64,000 bases of DNA from Archangium sp. (GTDB taxonomy: Bacteria > Myxococcota > Myxococcia > Myxococcales > Myxococcaceae), in the NCBI GenBank assembly GCA_030681645.1, contig JAUXRX010000024.1:186001-250000 (forward strand), read 5' to 3'. Position 1 is the first letter of the stretch. The number at the start of each line of letters is the position of its first letter. Under the pieces are notes generated by a model. It saw nothing but the letters and a program-made list of their open reading frames with translations, was not told where the DNA came from and searched no databases. Position numbers and translations under genes: made by a program. This document shows positions 16,888 through 25,604 of the stretch, piece after piece.

Positions 16888-18972
16888 GTGGCCGACCACC
16901 TGCTGCTCGACAGGAACCTCTTCCTCACCCGCTTCGGCTCGAGCGATCCGAACAACCGCGTCTTGCGCCGGCTGCACGGGCTGGTGACGGCCGACGACGC
17001 CTGGCTCGCCGACAACGGCATCGAGTGGCTGGAAGACGTGGTGCACTGGCTCTTCGAGCGGGGCCAGGCGCCGGGCAGCCGGGAGGGAGAGCGCGAGCTC
17101 GACACCCGCACCCGCCTGCTGATCACCGCCGCCGAGGAGCTGCCCCCGTTCGCCGAGAAGCTGCGGGGGGCGATGGTGCGCGCGCTCATGGGCAGCTCGG
17201 CCACCCTGCTCTTCACCGACACCGGCGTGCCCTCGAACTTCGGCTTCTGGGGTGAGCTGGTCGAGCGCTTCTCTTCGAACCTGCTCCCCTCACCGCCCGT
17301 GGGCCGGGAGGTGAGCCGGCTGCTGGGCCGCCTCATCGACTCACCCGCGCGCGCCGACTGGGTGCTCTCCATGCCCGAGGGCACGCGCGCGAAGCTCACG
17401 GCGCTGCTGGGCCTCGATACCGAGACGGTCAAGCGCGCGCTCGACCCGGGCCTGAGGGAAGCGGCGGTGCTGCTCGCCTCGCGCATCGCCACCCAGGGCG
17501 TGAGCGATGACCTGCGCAAGCGCATGCCGGCGATGGCGGTGGCGGGCTCGCCGTTCCTGCTCATTCCAGAGCACGTGAAGGGGCTACTCAGGGGCGAGCT
17601 GTCGCTGGCGCCGCTGCAGGCGACCATCGTGGCCTGCCGCAGCTGCCTGCGCGACGTCACGGCCAGCCTCGACGAGACGGGCATCAGCATCGACCTGGTG
17701 TTCCGGCTCGAGCTGGTCAACGCGCTGCTCACCCGCCTCGGGCACCTGGTCACCATCCTCTACGGGCTCGAAGAGGCGCGGGAGCTGGCGCTGGTGCAGC
17801 TCGAGCGCGAGCTCATTCGCGGCACCGTGGCCGACCGCACCCTGGGCGCGCTCTGGCAGTCGAGCACCCGGCTGCTCGCGCGGCGCGTGGTGGAGCGCGC
17901 CGGCAGCTCGGGCGAGCACTACGTCACGAAGACGCGCACCGAGCAGCAGCAGATGCTCGACGCGGCGGCGGGCGGCGGCGCCATCACCGCGGTGATGGTG
18001 TTCACCAAGTTCTTCATCGCCTTCGCGCACCCGCCCCCGTTCTTCGACGCGCTCTTCGTGGGCCTCAACTACGCGTGGGGCTTCGTGGCGATGCAGCTGC
18101 TGCACTTCGCGCTGGCCACCAAGCAGCCGGCCATGACCGCGGCCACGCTGGCGGGGGCGATCGAAGCGCAACGCGACGAGGAGAGACCCGAGCTCTCGCC
18201 GCTGGTCGACCTGGTCGCGCGCGCGAGCCGCACCCAGTTCACCGCGCTGGTGGGGAACGTGTTCGTGGTGATCCCCTTCGCGATCGCGATCGGCCTGCTC
18301 TTCGAGGCGACGTCCGGTCACCACGTGCTCGACACCGCGTACGCCGAGAAGACCATCCGCATCCACGACCCCATCTTCAGCTCGACCATCTTCTCGGCGG
18401 TGATGACGGGCGTGTGGCTGTGGGCGGCGAGCCTGATCGCCGGCGCGGCTGAGAACTACTTCGTGCTGCGCGAGCTGCCCGGCGCGATCGCCACCAACCG
18501 CACGCTGCGGCGCGTGTTCGGCGCTTCGCGGGCCAGCCGGCTCTCGCGCTTCCTCACCGAGCAGGCGAGCGGCTTCGGCGGCAACGTGGGCTTCGGGTTG
18601 CTGCTGGGCTTCATGCCCATGCTCTTCGTGCTGGTGGGGTTGCCGCTCGAGGTGCGCCACGTCACCTTCGTCACCGGCCAGCTCGCGTACGCCGGCCTGG
18701 CGCTGGGGCCCGAGGCGTTCGGGCGCGCCGACTTCCTGTGGGCGCTCCTGTCGATCCCGATGGTGGGGTTGATCAACTTCGGCGTCAGCTTCACCTTCGC
18801 GATCGTCGTGGCCCTGCGAGCGCGCGGGCTGGGCGTGCGCAGCCAGGTGACGCTCGCCCGCGCCGTGCTGAGGCGCTTCCTGAGCGGCCCCCGCGAGTTC
18901 TTCCTGGCGCCGAAAGACGACCCAGGTGACGCAAGTGTCTCCCTCTCCCCCGCGGGGGAGGAGAGGGCATAG
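16888..18972 (+). CDS. gcr: SpecificRecomb-family integral membrane protein ('site-specific recombinase' by name only)
   Basis: 694 residues, GTG start. The N-terminal half is helical and soluble; the second half has about six membrane spans (AVMVFTKFFIAF, LVGNVFVVIPFAIAIGLLF, FSAVMTGVWLWAASLIAG, GFGLLLGFMPMLFVLVGLP). The family hallmark is GEHYVTKTRTEQQQMLDAAA followed by GGG and later LATKQPAMTAA. Family knowledge: PF10136 proteins were named after a Neisserial gene proposed to affect recombination, yet they have no recombinase catalytic motif. I judge it a membrane protein of unknown function. Its last residues (about SVSLSPAGEERA) and stop come from repeat copy 3. Confidence 0.88.
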   Translation: MADHLLLDRNLFLTRFGSSDPNNRVLRRLHGLVTADDAWLADNGIEWLEDVVHWLFERGQAPGSREGERELDTRTRLLITAAEELPPFAEKLRGAMVRALMGSSATLLFTDTGVPSNFGFWGELVERFSSNLLPSPPVGREVSRLLGRLIDSPARADWVLSMPEGTRAKLTALLGLDTETVKRALDPGLREAAVLLASRIATQGVSDDLRKRMPAMAVAGSPFLLIPEHVKGLLRGELSLAPLQATIVACRSCLRDVTASLDETGISIDLVFRLELVNALLTRLGHLVTILYGLEEARELALVQLERELIRGTVADRTLGALWQSSTRLLARRVVERAGSSGEHYVTKTRTEQQQMLDAAAGGGAITAVMVFTKFFIAFAHPPPFFDALFVGLNYAWGFVAMQLLHFALATKQPAMTAATLAGAIEAQRDEERPELSPLVDLVARASRTQFTALVGNVFVVIPFAIAIGLLFEATSGHHVLDTAYAEKTIRIHDPIFSSTIFSAVMTGVWLWAASLIAGAAENYFVLRELPGAIATNRTLRRVFGASRASRLSRFLTEQASGFGGNVGFGLLLGFMPMLFVLVGLPLEVRHVTFVTGQLAYAGLALGPEAFGRADFLWALLSIPMVGLINFGVSFTFAIVVALRARGLGVRSQVTLARAVLRRFLSGPREFFLAPKDDPGDASVSLSPAGEERA
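18938..18968 (+). repeat. Palindromic repeat family 1, copy 3 (inside a gene 3' end)
   Basis: TCTCCCTCTCCCC and GGGGGAGGAGAGGG arms with almost no loop. It lies within the coding 3' end of the SpecificRecomb gene and is followed directly by that gene's stop. Confidence 0.8.
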
Positions 18973-19050
18973 CCAAAACCTCCAAGTGCCGATGGATGTT
19001 CAGGAGCCCGAGGCTTCCCCTTGCCATCCACCACCTGTACCAGCCCCCGC

Positions 19051-21048
19051 ATGCGCCTCACCCTCGTCACCACCGTCGTCCTCGCCAGCGGCTGCCTGAG
19101 CACCGCGTCCCAGACCGAGTTCCAGTCCACCGGGGCGGTCACGGTGAACGCGCCCTTCAAGCCGCTGCAGAACCCCGACCCGGTCAAGCCGTTGTCGGGC
19201 ACCGGCCCGGTCTCCTGCGCCGCGACTGACGGCGGCACGCGCTTCATCGACGCGACCGACGCGTGGAACCTGGGCGCCACCGGCCTCAAGCTCACCGGCA
19301 ACCGGCTCACCGTGGCCGACCTCGACGGCGACGGCTACCCCGACCTGGTGGTGCACGCGGTCTCTTCGAACGCGCGCCAGTCGCTCGACGGCGGCAAGCG
19401 CCTGGTGTGGCAGTTGATGAACCGGCCCACGCCCGACGGCCAGTTCCGCACCTTCGTCGACGAGTCTGGCAACGGGCTCTTCGAGGTGCTGGGCGGCTCG
19501 ACCACGCAGTACCGCTCGGCGCAGCTGGCGGTGTTCGGCGACGTCGACAACGACGGCGACCTCGACGCGTTCTCCGGCACGTACACCGACCCGAACCGGC
19601 CCGACACCGACCCGGGCGATCGCAGCGAGATCATGCTCAACGACGGCACCGGCCACTTCACCATGGCCACCGAGTCGGCCACCACGCCGCTGCCCACCGA
19701 GCTGATGCCCACCACCAGCGCCGCCTTCACCGACGCCGACCGCGATGGGCGCCTCGATGTCTTCGTGGGCAACTGGTACGAGGCGTACGGCTACAGCTAC
19801 CTCGGCGTGCAGGCGCGGCTGTTCCACGGGCAGGGCGACGGGCAGTTCACCGACGTCACCGCCACCGCCAACCTCACCACCGACAACACCGGCTTCGGCA
19901 CCTTCACCAACCACCGCCCCGCGTACGGCGTCACGGCCTGCGACGTCGACGACGACGGCGCGCCCGAGCTGATGGTGAGCGCGTACGGCCGCCAGCCCAA
20001 CCTGCTCTACCGCAACGACGGCGCCGGCCGCTTCGTCGACCAGAGCGTGGCCTCGGGCTTCGCCAGCGACGGCAACGCCGACTATCGCGACAACGAGAAC
20101 TTCCGCTGCTGGTGCACGGTCAATCGCAGCAACGCCAACTGCCAGGGCGTGAGCAACCCGTCGATCGGCTGCCCCAACCCGGCGAGCGCGAGCTGGGGCG
20201 TGGGCACGGACGATCAGCCGTGGCGCAACGGCGGCAACACCTTCACCACCTGGTGCGGCGACGTCGACGGCGACGGCAAGAACGAGTTGTACAACGCGGA
20301 AATCCACCACTGGTGGGCGGGCGGCGCGAGCGACTCGTCTGAGCTCTTGAAGAACGTGTCCACGGCGGGCTCGGCGCGCTTCACCAGGCCCGGCAACGCG
20401 GCCACGGGGCTGCGCTTTCCCCACCCCAGCACCGACTGGAACGAAGGCGGGCTCATGGCCGCGGGTGGCGACCTCGACAACGACGGCCGCCTCGATCTGA
20501 TCGCCGCGGCCAGCGACTACGCCGACCAGTTCGGGCTCATCTTCCAGCAGCAGGCCGACGGCACGTTCAACGAGCAGGGGCTCGCGTGGGGCCTGCGCCA
20601 CGAGTGCATGTCGGGCCTCGCCGTGGCCGACTTCGATCGCGACGGAGATCTCGACGTGCTCGCCGGCGCCAGCACCGCTCGCGACTGCGCGCGGAAGTGG
20701 CGCACCAACGAGGTGCGGCTCTACGAGAACGTGGCGGTCGACTCGAAGTGGCTCCTGCTGCACCTCGAGGGCGACGGCAGCACCACCAACCGCGCGGCGA
20801 TCGGCGCGAAGGTGACGGTGAAGGCCGGGGGACGCACGGTCACGCGCGAGGTGTCAGGCGGCTACGGACACTTCGGCATGCAGAACGATCTCACCGTGCA
20901 CGTGGGGCTCGGCGGGTGCGAGGGCGCTGACGAGGTGACGGTGCGCTGGCCTGATGCGCGCGGCACCACGCAGGTGTTCGACCGGCTGCCGGGCAATCAG
21001 TTCATGCGGCTCAAGCAGGGCGCACCGGAGGCGTTCCAGGTGCGCTGA
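19051..21048 (+). CDS. FG-GAP/VCBS-repeat lipoprotein with C-terminal ASPIC/UnbV domain
   Basis: 665 residues from ATG 19051, chosen because it starts a lipoprotein signal (LTLVTTVVLASGC). The mature part has repeated calcium-binding blades (DLDGDGYPDLVV, DVDNDGDLDAF, DADRDGRLDVFVG, DLDNDGRLDLIAA, DFDRDGDLDVLAG), an integrin-like FG-GAP propeller. The last 75 residues match the ASPIC/UnbV domain (GAKVTVKAGGRTVTREVSGG, VTVRWPDARGTTQVFDRLPG). Such proteins are envelope or surface attached and often bind polysaccharide or protein ligands; the specific role is unknown. ATG 19021 is the longer alternative. Confidence 0.88.
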   Translation: MRLTLVTTVVLASGCLSTASQTEFQSTGAVTVNAPFKPLQNPDPVKPLSGTGPVSCAATDGGTRFIDATDAWNLGATGLKLTGNRLTVADLDGDGYPDLVVHAVSSNARQSLDGGKRLVWQLMNRPTPDGQFRTFVDESGNGLFEVLGGSTTQYRSAQLAVFGDVDNDGDLDAFSGTYTDPNRPDTDPGDRSEIMLNDGTGHFTMATESATTPLPTELMPTTSAAFTDADRDGRLDVFVGNWYEAYGYSYLGVQARLFHGQGDGQFTDVTATANLTTDNTGFGTFTNHRPAYGVTACDVDDDGAPELMVSAYGRQPNLLYRNDGAGRFVDQSVASGFASDGNADYRDNENFRCWCTVNRSNANCQGVSNPSIGCPNPASASWGVGTDDQPWRNGGNTFTTWCGDVDGDGKNELYNAEIHHWWAGGASDSSELLKNVSTAGSARFTRPGNAATGLRFPHPSTDWNEGGLMAAGGDLDNDGRLDLIAAASDYADQFGLIFQQQADGTFNEQGLAWGLRHECMSGLAVADFDRDGDLDVLAGASTARDCARKWRTNEVRLYENVAVDSKWLLLHLEGDGSTTNRAAIGAKVTVKAGGRTVTREVSGGYGHFGMQNDLTVHVGLGGCEGADEVTVRWPDARGTTQVFDRLPGNQFMRLKQGAPEAFQVR

Positions 21049-21188
21049 GCTTCTCGCGCCTGGGCGCGCCTCGATGGCGATCTTGATCTCGAGCTGCGCC
21101 GGGGCCGGACCCTCATCGACGGCCTCGACACGGAAAGAGGCGCTGGGCCTCACGAGTCAGCTGGATCTTCGCGGGGAGCGGTGGGGCG

Positions 21189-21205
21189 CGAGTCTCCCAG
21201 ACTCG
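21189..21205. terminator. Perfect 7-bp hairpin, possible bidirectional terminator
   Basis: CGAGTCT-CCC-AGACTCG, a perfect stem with a 3-nt loop between converging genes (21048 plus, 21299 minus). No T-run follows, so intrinsic termination is uncertain. It overlaps the next palindrome by 2 bp. Confidence 0.4.
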
Positions 21206-21241
21206 TACACCGGGAGTACGGCGCCGTACACCCGGTGTACG
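21204..21241. repeat. 38-bp near-perfect palindrome
   Basis: Arms begin CGTACACCGGG and end CCCGGTGTACG with a GGCGCC centre; only one base pair is mismatched. It lies in the same convergent gap. It could be a terminator/cruciform, a protein-binding site or a remnant repeat; nothing in the sequence decides. Confidence 0.85.
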
Positions 21242-21298
21242 GATTGAGGAAGGCGACCCGGGCCGGACCAGCTTTGCGCTGCTCGCCCGGCTGCCTCC

Positions 21299-22309
21299 TT
21301 ACGCCGTCTTCGCCGCAGCCGGAGCCGGCGCCAGGGGCGCAATCGCCGCCCGGGCCCGATTGAGCATCTCGGCCTCGGCGTTGTCATCGGCCTCGACGTT
21401 CGACGCCGCCACGCGATCCTGCTTCACGTTGTTCCGGGCGCGCTTGAAGTCGAGGTTGGCCTTCGCCTCTTCCTGCAGCCGCTCGCCGCGACGCTCGACG
21501 CTCTGCGCGAAGCTCGACTGCATCTTGTCGAACGTCTCGCCGATCGCGTTGAAGAACCAGTCGAGCTTGAAGAACCGGCCGATCTTGTCGAGCAGGCTTC
21601 CCCCGCTGCCTTCGGCCGGCGCGGTGGGATCGATGATCTGCTCGGTGGTGGCGAGGCGATCGACCTTGAGGCCCACCGCGTCGACCACCGCCGTCGCTTC
21701 CTTGACCACCTTCGACTGCTCATCGCGCGCTCGCCGCAGCTCCTTCGCCAGCTCGTTGCGGAGCTCGGCCATGGCCTTCTTCGACTCGGGCGTCTTCGGC
21801 AGCGCATCGACCTTCGCGCGCAGCTCGTTGATCTTCCGCTGCGACTCCTCGGACCGCTTCACCAGGCCATCGAGCTTGCGGCGCGAGCCGCCGTCCATCC
21901 GGCCGCCGCGGCGCTCGTGGTATTCGCGCAGCGCCTCGGTGCGGGTGCTCAGGCGCGAGTGGCCCCACTTCTTGTCGAGCACCTCGACGCGATCGACGAT
22001 CTCGCCGGCGAGCTCCTTGCGCTCCACCCGGGCGGCCTCGACCACCTTCTGCTGCTCGGCGGGGGCGAGCTTCTCGAAGGCCACCGGATCGAGCTCGACC
22101 TGCCTGGGGGCATCACCCCAGAGCGCCGAGGGGCTGGCCGACCTCGAGACGTTCTGCTGCTTCGGGAGCAGGTCCTTCTGAGGCGCGGCCTGGCCGGCGT
22201 ACTCGGTGACGGGGCCCTTCGGCACGGTGACATCGGGGGCGCTGGGGCGGCTGACCGACTGGATTTTGGGCGTGCTGACAAGGGAGGAAGAGCGCTCGAT
22301 CTTCGGCAT
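21299..22309 (-). CDS. Helical coiled-coil hypothetical protein
   Basis: 336 residues from ATG 22309 (MPKIERSSSLVSTPKIQSV), which leaves 25 bp to the divergent kdsB; the longer frame would overlap kdsB. The first 75 residues are Ser/Pro-rich and probably disordered. The rest is charged and strongly helical (RRKLDGLVKRSEESQRKINE, AMAELRNELAKELRRARDEQ), with an aromatic segment KIGRFFKLDWFFNAIGETFD and an Ala/Pro-rich tail. No signal peptide. Function unknown; the composition resembles scaffold or secreted-effector type proteins but that is speculation. Confidence 0.75.
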   Translation of the reverse strand: MPKIERSSSLVSTPKIQSVSRPSAPDVTVPKGPVTEYAGQAAPQKDLLPKQQNVSRSASPSALWGDAPRQVELDPVAFEKLAPAEQQKVVEAARVERKELAGEIVDRVEVLDKKWGHSRLSTRTEALREYHERRGGRMDGGSRRKLDGLVKRSEESQRKINELRAKVDALPKTPESKKAMAELRNELAKELRRARDEQSKVVKEATAVVDAVGLKVDRLATTEQIIDPTAPAEGSGGSLLDKIGRFFKLDWFFNAIGETFDKMQSSFAQSVERRGERLQEEAKANLDFKRARNNVKQDRVAASNVEADDNAEAEMLNRARAAIAPLAPAPAAAKTA

Positions 22310-22334
22310 AGGCGCGCATGGTATCAGGACACGC

Positions 22335-23069
22335 ATGTCTGCACCCGTCGCGGTCATCCCTTCGCGCTACGCGGCCACCCGCTTCCCCGGCAAGCCGCTG
22401 ACCTTGATCAGCGGCAAGCCCATGGTGCAGCACGTGGTCGAGCGCTGCCTGCAGGCGAAGTGTTTCTCGAAGGTGGTGGTGGCGACGGACGACGAGCGGA
22501 TCAGCGCGGCCGTGCGGGGCTTCGGGGGCGACGCGGTGATGACCTCGCCTGCCTGCGCCTCGGGCACCGATCGCGTCGCGGAGGTGGCGGCGAAGCTGGG
22601 CCTGTCCGGTGAAACCGTGGTGATCAACGTGCAGGGCGACGAGCCCGCCGTGCACCCGCAGTCGCTGATCACCCTGGCGCAGGCGTTCGATGATCCGTCC
22701 GTCGAGATGGGGACGCTCATCCGCGTGCTGAAGGCAGAAGAGCGCGCCAACCCCAACGTGGTGAAGGCCGTGCTCGACGAGGCGGGCTTCGCCCTCTACT
22801 TCTCGCGCGCGGACCTGCCGTATCAGCGCGACGCCGTCTCGACCCCGCGCTGGGCGCACCTGGGGCTCTACGGCTACCGCGCCCGCGTGCTCAGCCGCCT
22901 CGCCACCCTGCCCCCCACGGTGCTGGAGAAGACCGAGTCGCTCGAGCAGCTCCGCGCGCTGGGGCACGGCATCCGCATCGCGTGCAGGGTCACTCCACAC
23001 TCGTCCCAGGCGGTCGATCGCCCTGAAGATGTCCCCCTGGCTGAAGCGGCGCTGGCCCGCCTGGCGTGA
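22335..23069 (+). CDS. kdsB: 3-deoxy-manno-octulosonate cytidylyltransferase (CMP-KDO synthetase)
   Basis: 244 residues, standard length. It couples CTP and KDO to give CMP-KDO plus pyrophosphate for lipid A-core assembly in the cytoplasm. Seen motifs: IPSRYAATRFPGKPL (nucleotide-binding N-terminus), VVATDD, the family signature MTSPACASGTDR, VINVQGDEP, and HLGLYGYR near residue 177. Start ATG 22335 matches the family N-terminus. A pyrophosphatase gene begins 13 bp downstream and would remove the released PPi. kdsA and kdsC are about 33 kb away, so the pathway is split in this genome. Confidence 0.95.
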   Translation: MSAPVAVIPSRYAATRFPGKPLTLISGKPMVQHVVERCLQAKCFSKVVVATDDERISAAVRGFGGDAVMTSPACASGTDRVAEVAAKLGLSGETVVINVQGDEPAVHPQSLITLAQAFDDPSVEMGTLIRVLKAEERANPNVVKAVLDEAGFALYFSRADLPYQRDAVSTPRWAHLGLYGYRARVLSRLATLPPTVLEKTESLEQLRALGHGIRIACRVTPHSSQAVDRPEDVPLAEAALARLA

Positions 23070-23082
23070 TAGTGCAGCGGCC

Positions 23083-23751
23083 ATGTCCACCCCATCGCTG
23101 ACGCAGGCGCTCGGCCTCTTCTTCCAGGCCCACCCGTGGCACGGCGTGACGCCAGGTGAGAAGTCGCCGGAGATCGTCACCTGCTACATCGAGATGGTCC
23201 CCACCGACGTCGTCAAATACGAGGTCGACAAGGCCACGGGCATCTTGAAGCTCGATCGTCCGCAGCGGTACTCGAACCAGCCGCCCTGCCTGTACGGCTT
23301 CATTCCCCGCACCCTGTGCGACCTGAAGGTCGGGGAGCGCTGTGCCGAGCGGCTCGGGCGCACGGGCATCAGCGGCGACCAGGACCCCATCGACATCTGC
23401 GTGCTCACCGAGAAGCCGATTCAGCACGGCGCCATCCTGGTCGAGGCGATCCCGATCGGCGGGCTGCGCATGATCGACGCCAACCAGGCCGACGACAAGA
23501 TCATCGCGGTGCTCAAGGGCGACAACGTCTACGGCGGCTGGAAGGACCTCAAGGACGTGCCGCCGCAGTTGATCGACCGGCTCCGTCACTACTTCCTCAC
23601 CTACAAGGCGATGCCCGATTCGCCCACGCCGCCGGTGGAGATCGCCGAGACGTACGATCGCGCCGAGGCGCTCGAGACGATCAAGAAGTCGTTCGAGGAC
23701 TACCGCGTGAAGTACGGGCAGCTCACCGACCTGTTCGCACCCAACCGGTAG
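23083..23751 (+). CDS. ppa: Family I soluble inorganic pyrophosphatase
   Basis: 222 residues. It hydrolyses PPi to phosphate with Mg2+. The metal site GDQDPID is at 98-104, preceded by KYEVDK (45-50), and YGFIPRT (71-77) fits the substrate pocket. It is longer than the roughly 175-residue E. coli enzyme, with extra residues at the C-terminal part (PTPPVEIAETYDRAEALETI). ATG 23083 was chosen over 23029 because the latter lies inside kdsB. Co-transcription with kdsB is likely. Confidence 0.94.
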   Translation: MSTPSLTQALGLFFQAHPWHGVTPGEKSPEIVTCYIEMVPTDVVKYEVDKATGILKLDRPQRYSNQPPCLYGFIPRTLCDLKVGERCAERLGRTGISGDQDPIDICVLTEKPIQHGAILVEAIPIGGLRMIDANQADDKIIAVLKGDNVYGGWKDLKDVPPQLIDRLRHYFLTYKAMPDSPTPPVEIAETYDRAEALETIKKSFEDYRVKYGQLTDLFAPNR

Positions 23752-23795
23752 ACTGGGGCGAGGACTCCATGTGGTCCATCGCGATGAACGCCGAG

Positions 23796-23945
23796 CGGCA
23801 GCGCGCGCTTGATGACCACCACCCGTTCGAAGTCGTGTTTGCCCTGCTCGAGGGCGAGGAAGATCTCCGCCATGCCGCCGACCTCGAGCCGGTGCACCAG
23901 CTCGAAGCTGCCGAGGTGAACCTGGGAGGTCGCGTCCGACATCAC
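23796..23945 (-). pseudogene. N-terminal remnant of a Ser/Thr protein kinase
   Basis: Fifty residues from ATG 23945 read as a kinase start: LGSFELVHRLEVGGMAEIFL and ERVVVIKRALP contain the Gly loop (VGGMAEIF) and the ATP-binding Lys (VVIKR). The match stops at that point and the frame continues into sequence antisense to the pyrophosphatase gene. There is no HRD or DFG further on. It looks like a deletion remnant of a Pkn-type kinase related in style to the one at 15200. Confidence 0.7.
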
Positions 23946-24008
23946 GGGGAGCCGTCGGTCGCCGCGACCTCCGTCGAGCCGCCGCCAGCGCTCCGTGCGT
24001 GCCGACGC

Positions 24009-25604
24009 TCAGAAGTCTCTGACGTCCCCGTCCAGAGGGAACAACTCGGCAGGCGGTAACGGGGCCGAGGACAGCGTCTCGAAGCCGTGCTGCCGCGGCA
24101 ATGGCGGCGCAGGTACCGAGGCTCTGGGCTTCGAGGAAGACTTCGCCCTGGGCGGCGCAGCCCGGTGACCGTCGGTGGAGCCGTTGACCAGGCGGCCCAG
24201 AGCGGCCACGAAGGTGCCCAGTTCAACGGCCTGAGCCGCGAGTTCCTGACTGGCAGCGGCCGACTGCTCGGCGTTGGCGGCGTTCGACTGGGTGATGCGG
24301 TCCATCTGCGTCACCGAGTTGGCGATCTGCTGCACCCCGGTCGACTGCTGGTCGCTCGCGCCGGCCACGTCTGAGACCAGCGCCGTCATCGCGCGGGCCG
24401 AACCTTCGATCTCGCACAGCACGGCGCTCACGCCAGCCGATGCCGCCACCCCGCCGTCGGCGTTCTTCTGGGACTCCTCGATGAGAGTCGCGGTGGTGCG
24501 CGCAGCCTCGGCGCTGCGCTGGGCGAGGTTGCGCACTTCTTCGGCGACCACGGCGAAGCCCTTGCCCGCATCACCGGCCCGCGCCGCTTCCACCGCCGCG
24601 TTGAGCGCCAGCAGGTTGGTTTGAAATGCAATCTCGTCGATGGTCTTGATGATCTTCGCGGTCTGCGTCGCCGAGTTCTTGATCTTCGCGATCGCCGAGC
24701 CCAGCTCGATCATGCACGTGGTGCCCCTGTCTGCGGTGGTGCCCGTGTCCTTCGCCGCGGCATTGGCTTTGCGCGCGGTGTCTGCGTTCTGCCGCGACAT
24801 CGAGGTGACCTCCTCCAGCGACGAGGAGACCTCCTCGAGGCTCGAGGCGCTGGTGCTGGCGCCGTCGGCCATCTGCTGGCTACTGGACGCCACCTGACCG
24901 GCGGCCGACGCCACCTGCTCCGAGCTGGCCGTCAGGCCAGCGATGATGGCGGTGATGCTCGAGGTGATGGACCGGGCGAGGAACAGGCCGAGGACGAGCG
25001 CCAACACGGCGCCGAGGATGATGCCGCCCCACACCAGCACGGTGATTCGCTGCTGTTGACCGGCGGCCTCCCTCCGCGCCTCCTGCGAGTGCTTGCTGAC
25101 CACCGGCCCCAGCTCGCCCAGGAGCTTCTGGACGTTCTTCAGGTGCCGGGTCGTCTCCTCGCTGTAGACCGCCAGGGCTTCCTGGCGGGAGGCGGGGCCC
25201 TTGCTGAGCAGGAGATCGATCGCCTGAGCAGACTCGTGCAGCTTCTGATGGGGCTCCTTCAACTGATGGAGCAGCTCTCTGGTCTCGGGCATCACCGCTT
25301 CGGCTTTGGCGCGCTCGTCGCTGAAGTACCACTTGCCGAACTTGCATCTGGTCTCATCGGTCTCGACGCCGAGCTGCACCAGGCTCGGGTCGCCCCGGAA
25401 CTGCCCAGCCTTCAGAGCCCAGTTGAGGTGGTCGATTTCGCGCTGCAGCAACTGCTCGGCGATGCCGTTCGAGTAGCGGGTCATCTCGCTGAGCTCTTCT
25501 GAAGCGCGCAGACCACCGAGGCCCATGATCCCGACGCCCACCACCAGCACGCCCACGCTCAGGAATCCGCCAATCAACTTGGTGCTCAGCTTGACGTTGC
25601 CCAT
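24009..25604 (-). CDS. Methyl-accepting chemotaxis protein with extracytoplasmic CZB zinc-binding domain
   Basis: 531 residues. TM1 is about 9-31, TM2 about 187-212. Between them the sensor has a chemoreceptor zinc-binding (CZB) pattern: His59 in DHLNW, Cys87 in CKFGKWY, His119 and His123 in HQKLH. After TM2 the chain passes almost directly into the coiled signalling domain, so HAMP is missing or very short. The tip has the canonical DEIAFQTNLLALNAAVEAAR with GFAVVAEEVRNLAQRSAEAA following. No CheB/CheR pentapeptide at the end; the tail is Pro/Arg-rich. CZB domains sense zinc or hypochlorous acid in known cases; the ligand here is inference. Confidence 0.93.
   Translation of the reverse strand: MGNVKLSTKLIGGFLSVGVLVVGVGIMGLGGLRASEELSEMTRYSNGIAEQLLQREIDHLNWALKAGQFRGDPSLVQLGVETDETRCKFGKWYFSDERAKAEAVMPETRELLHQLKEPHQKLHESAQAIDLLLSKGPASRQEALAVYSEETTRHLKNVQKLLGELGPVVSKHSQEARREAAGQQQRITVLVWGGIILGAVLALVLGLFLARSITSSITAIIAGLTASSEQVASAAGQVASSSQQMADGASTSASSLEEVSSSLEEVTSMSRQNADTARKANAAAKDTGTTADRGTTCMIELGSAIAKIKNSATQTAKIIKTIDEIAFQTNLLALNAAVEAARAGDAGKGFAVVAEEVRNLAQRSAEAARTTATLIEESQKNADGGVAASAGVSAVLCEIEGSARAMTALVSDVAGASDQQSTGVQQIANSVTQMDRITQSNAANAEQSAAASQELAAQAVELGTFVAALGRLVNGSTDGHRAAPPRAKSSSKPRASVPAPPLPRQHGFETLSSAPLPPAELFPLDGDVRDF

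Noticed and set aside
19000..20763. 587-codon minus-strand ORF over the FG-GAP protein
   Set aside because: Val/Ala/Arg/Glu-rich shadow; the plus frame has repeated calcium-binding blades.
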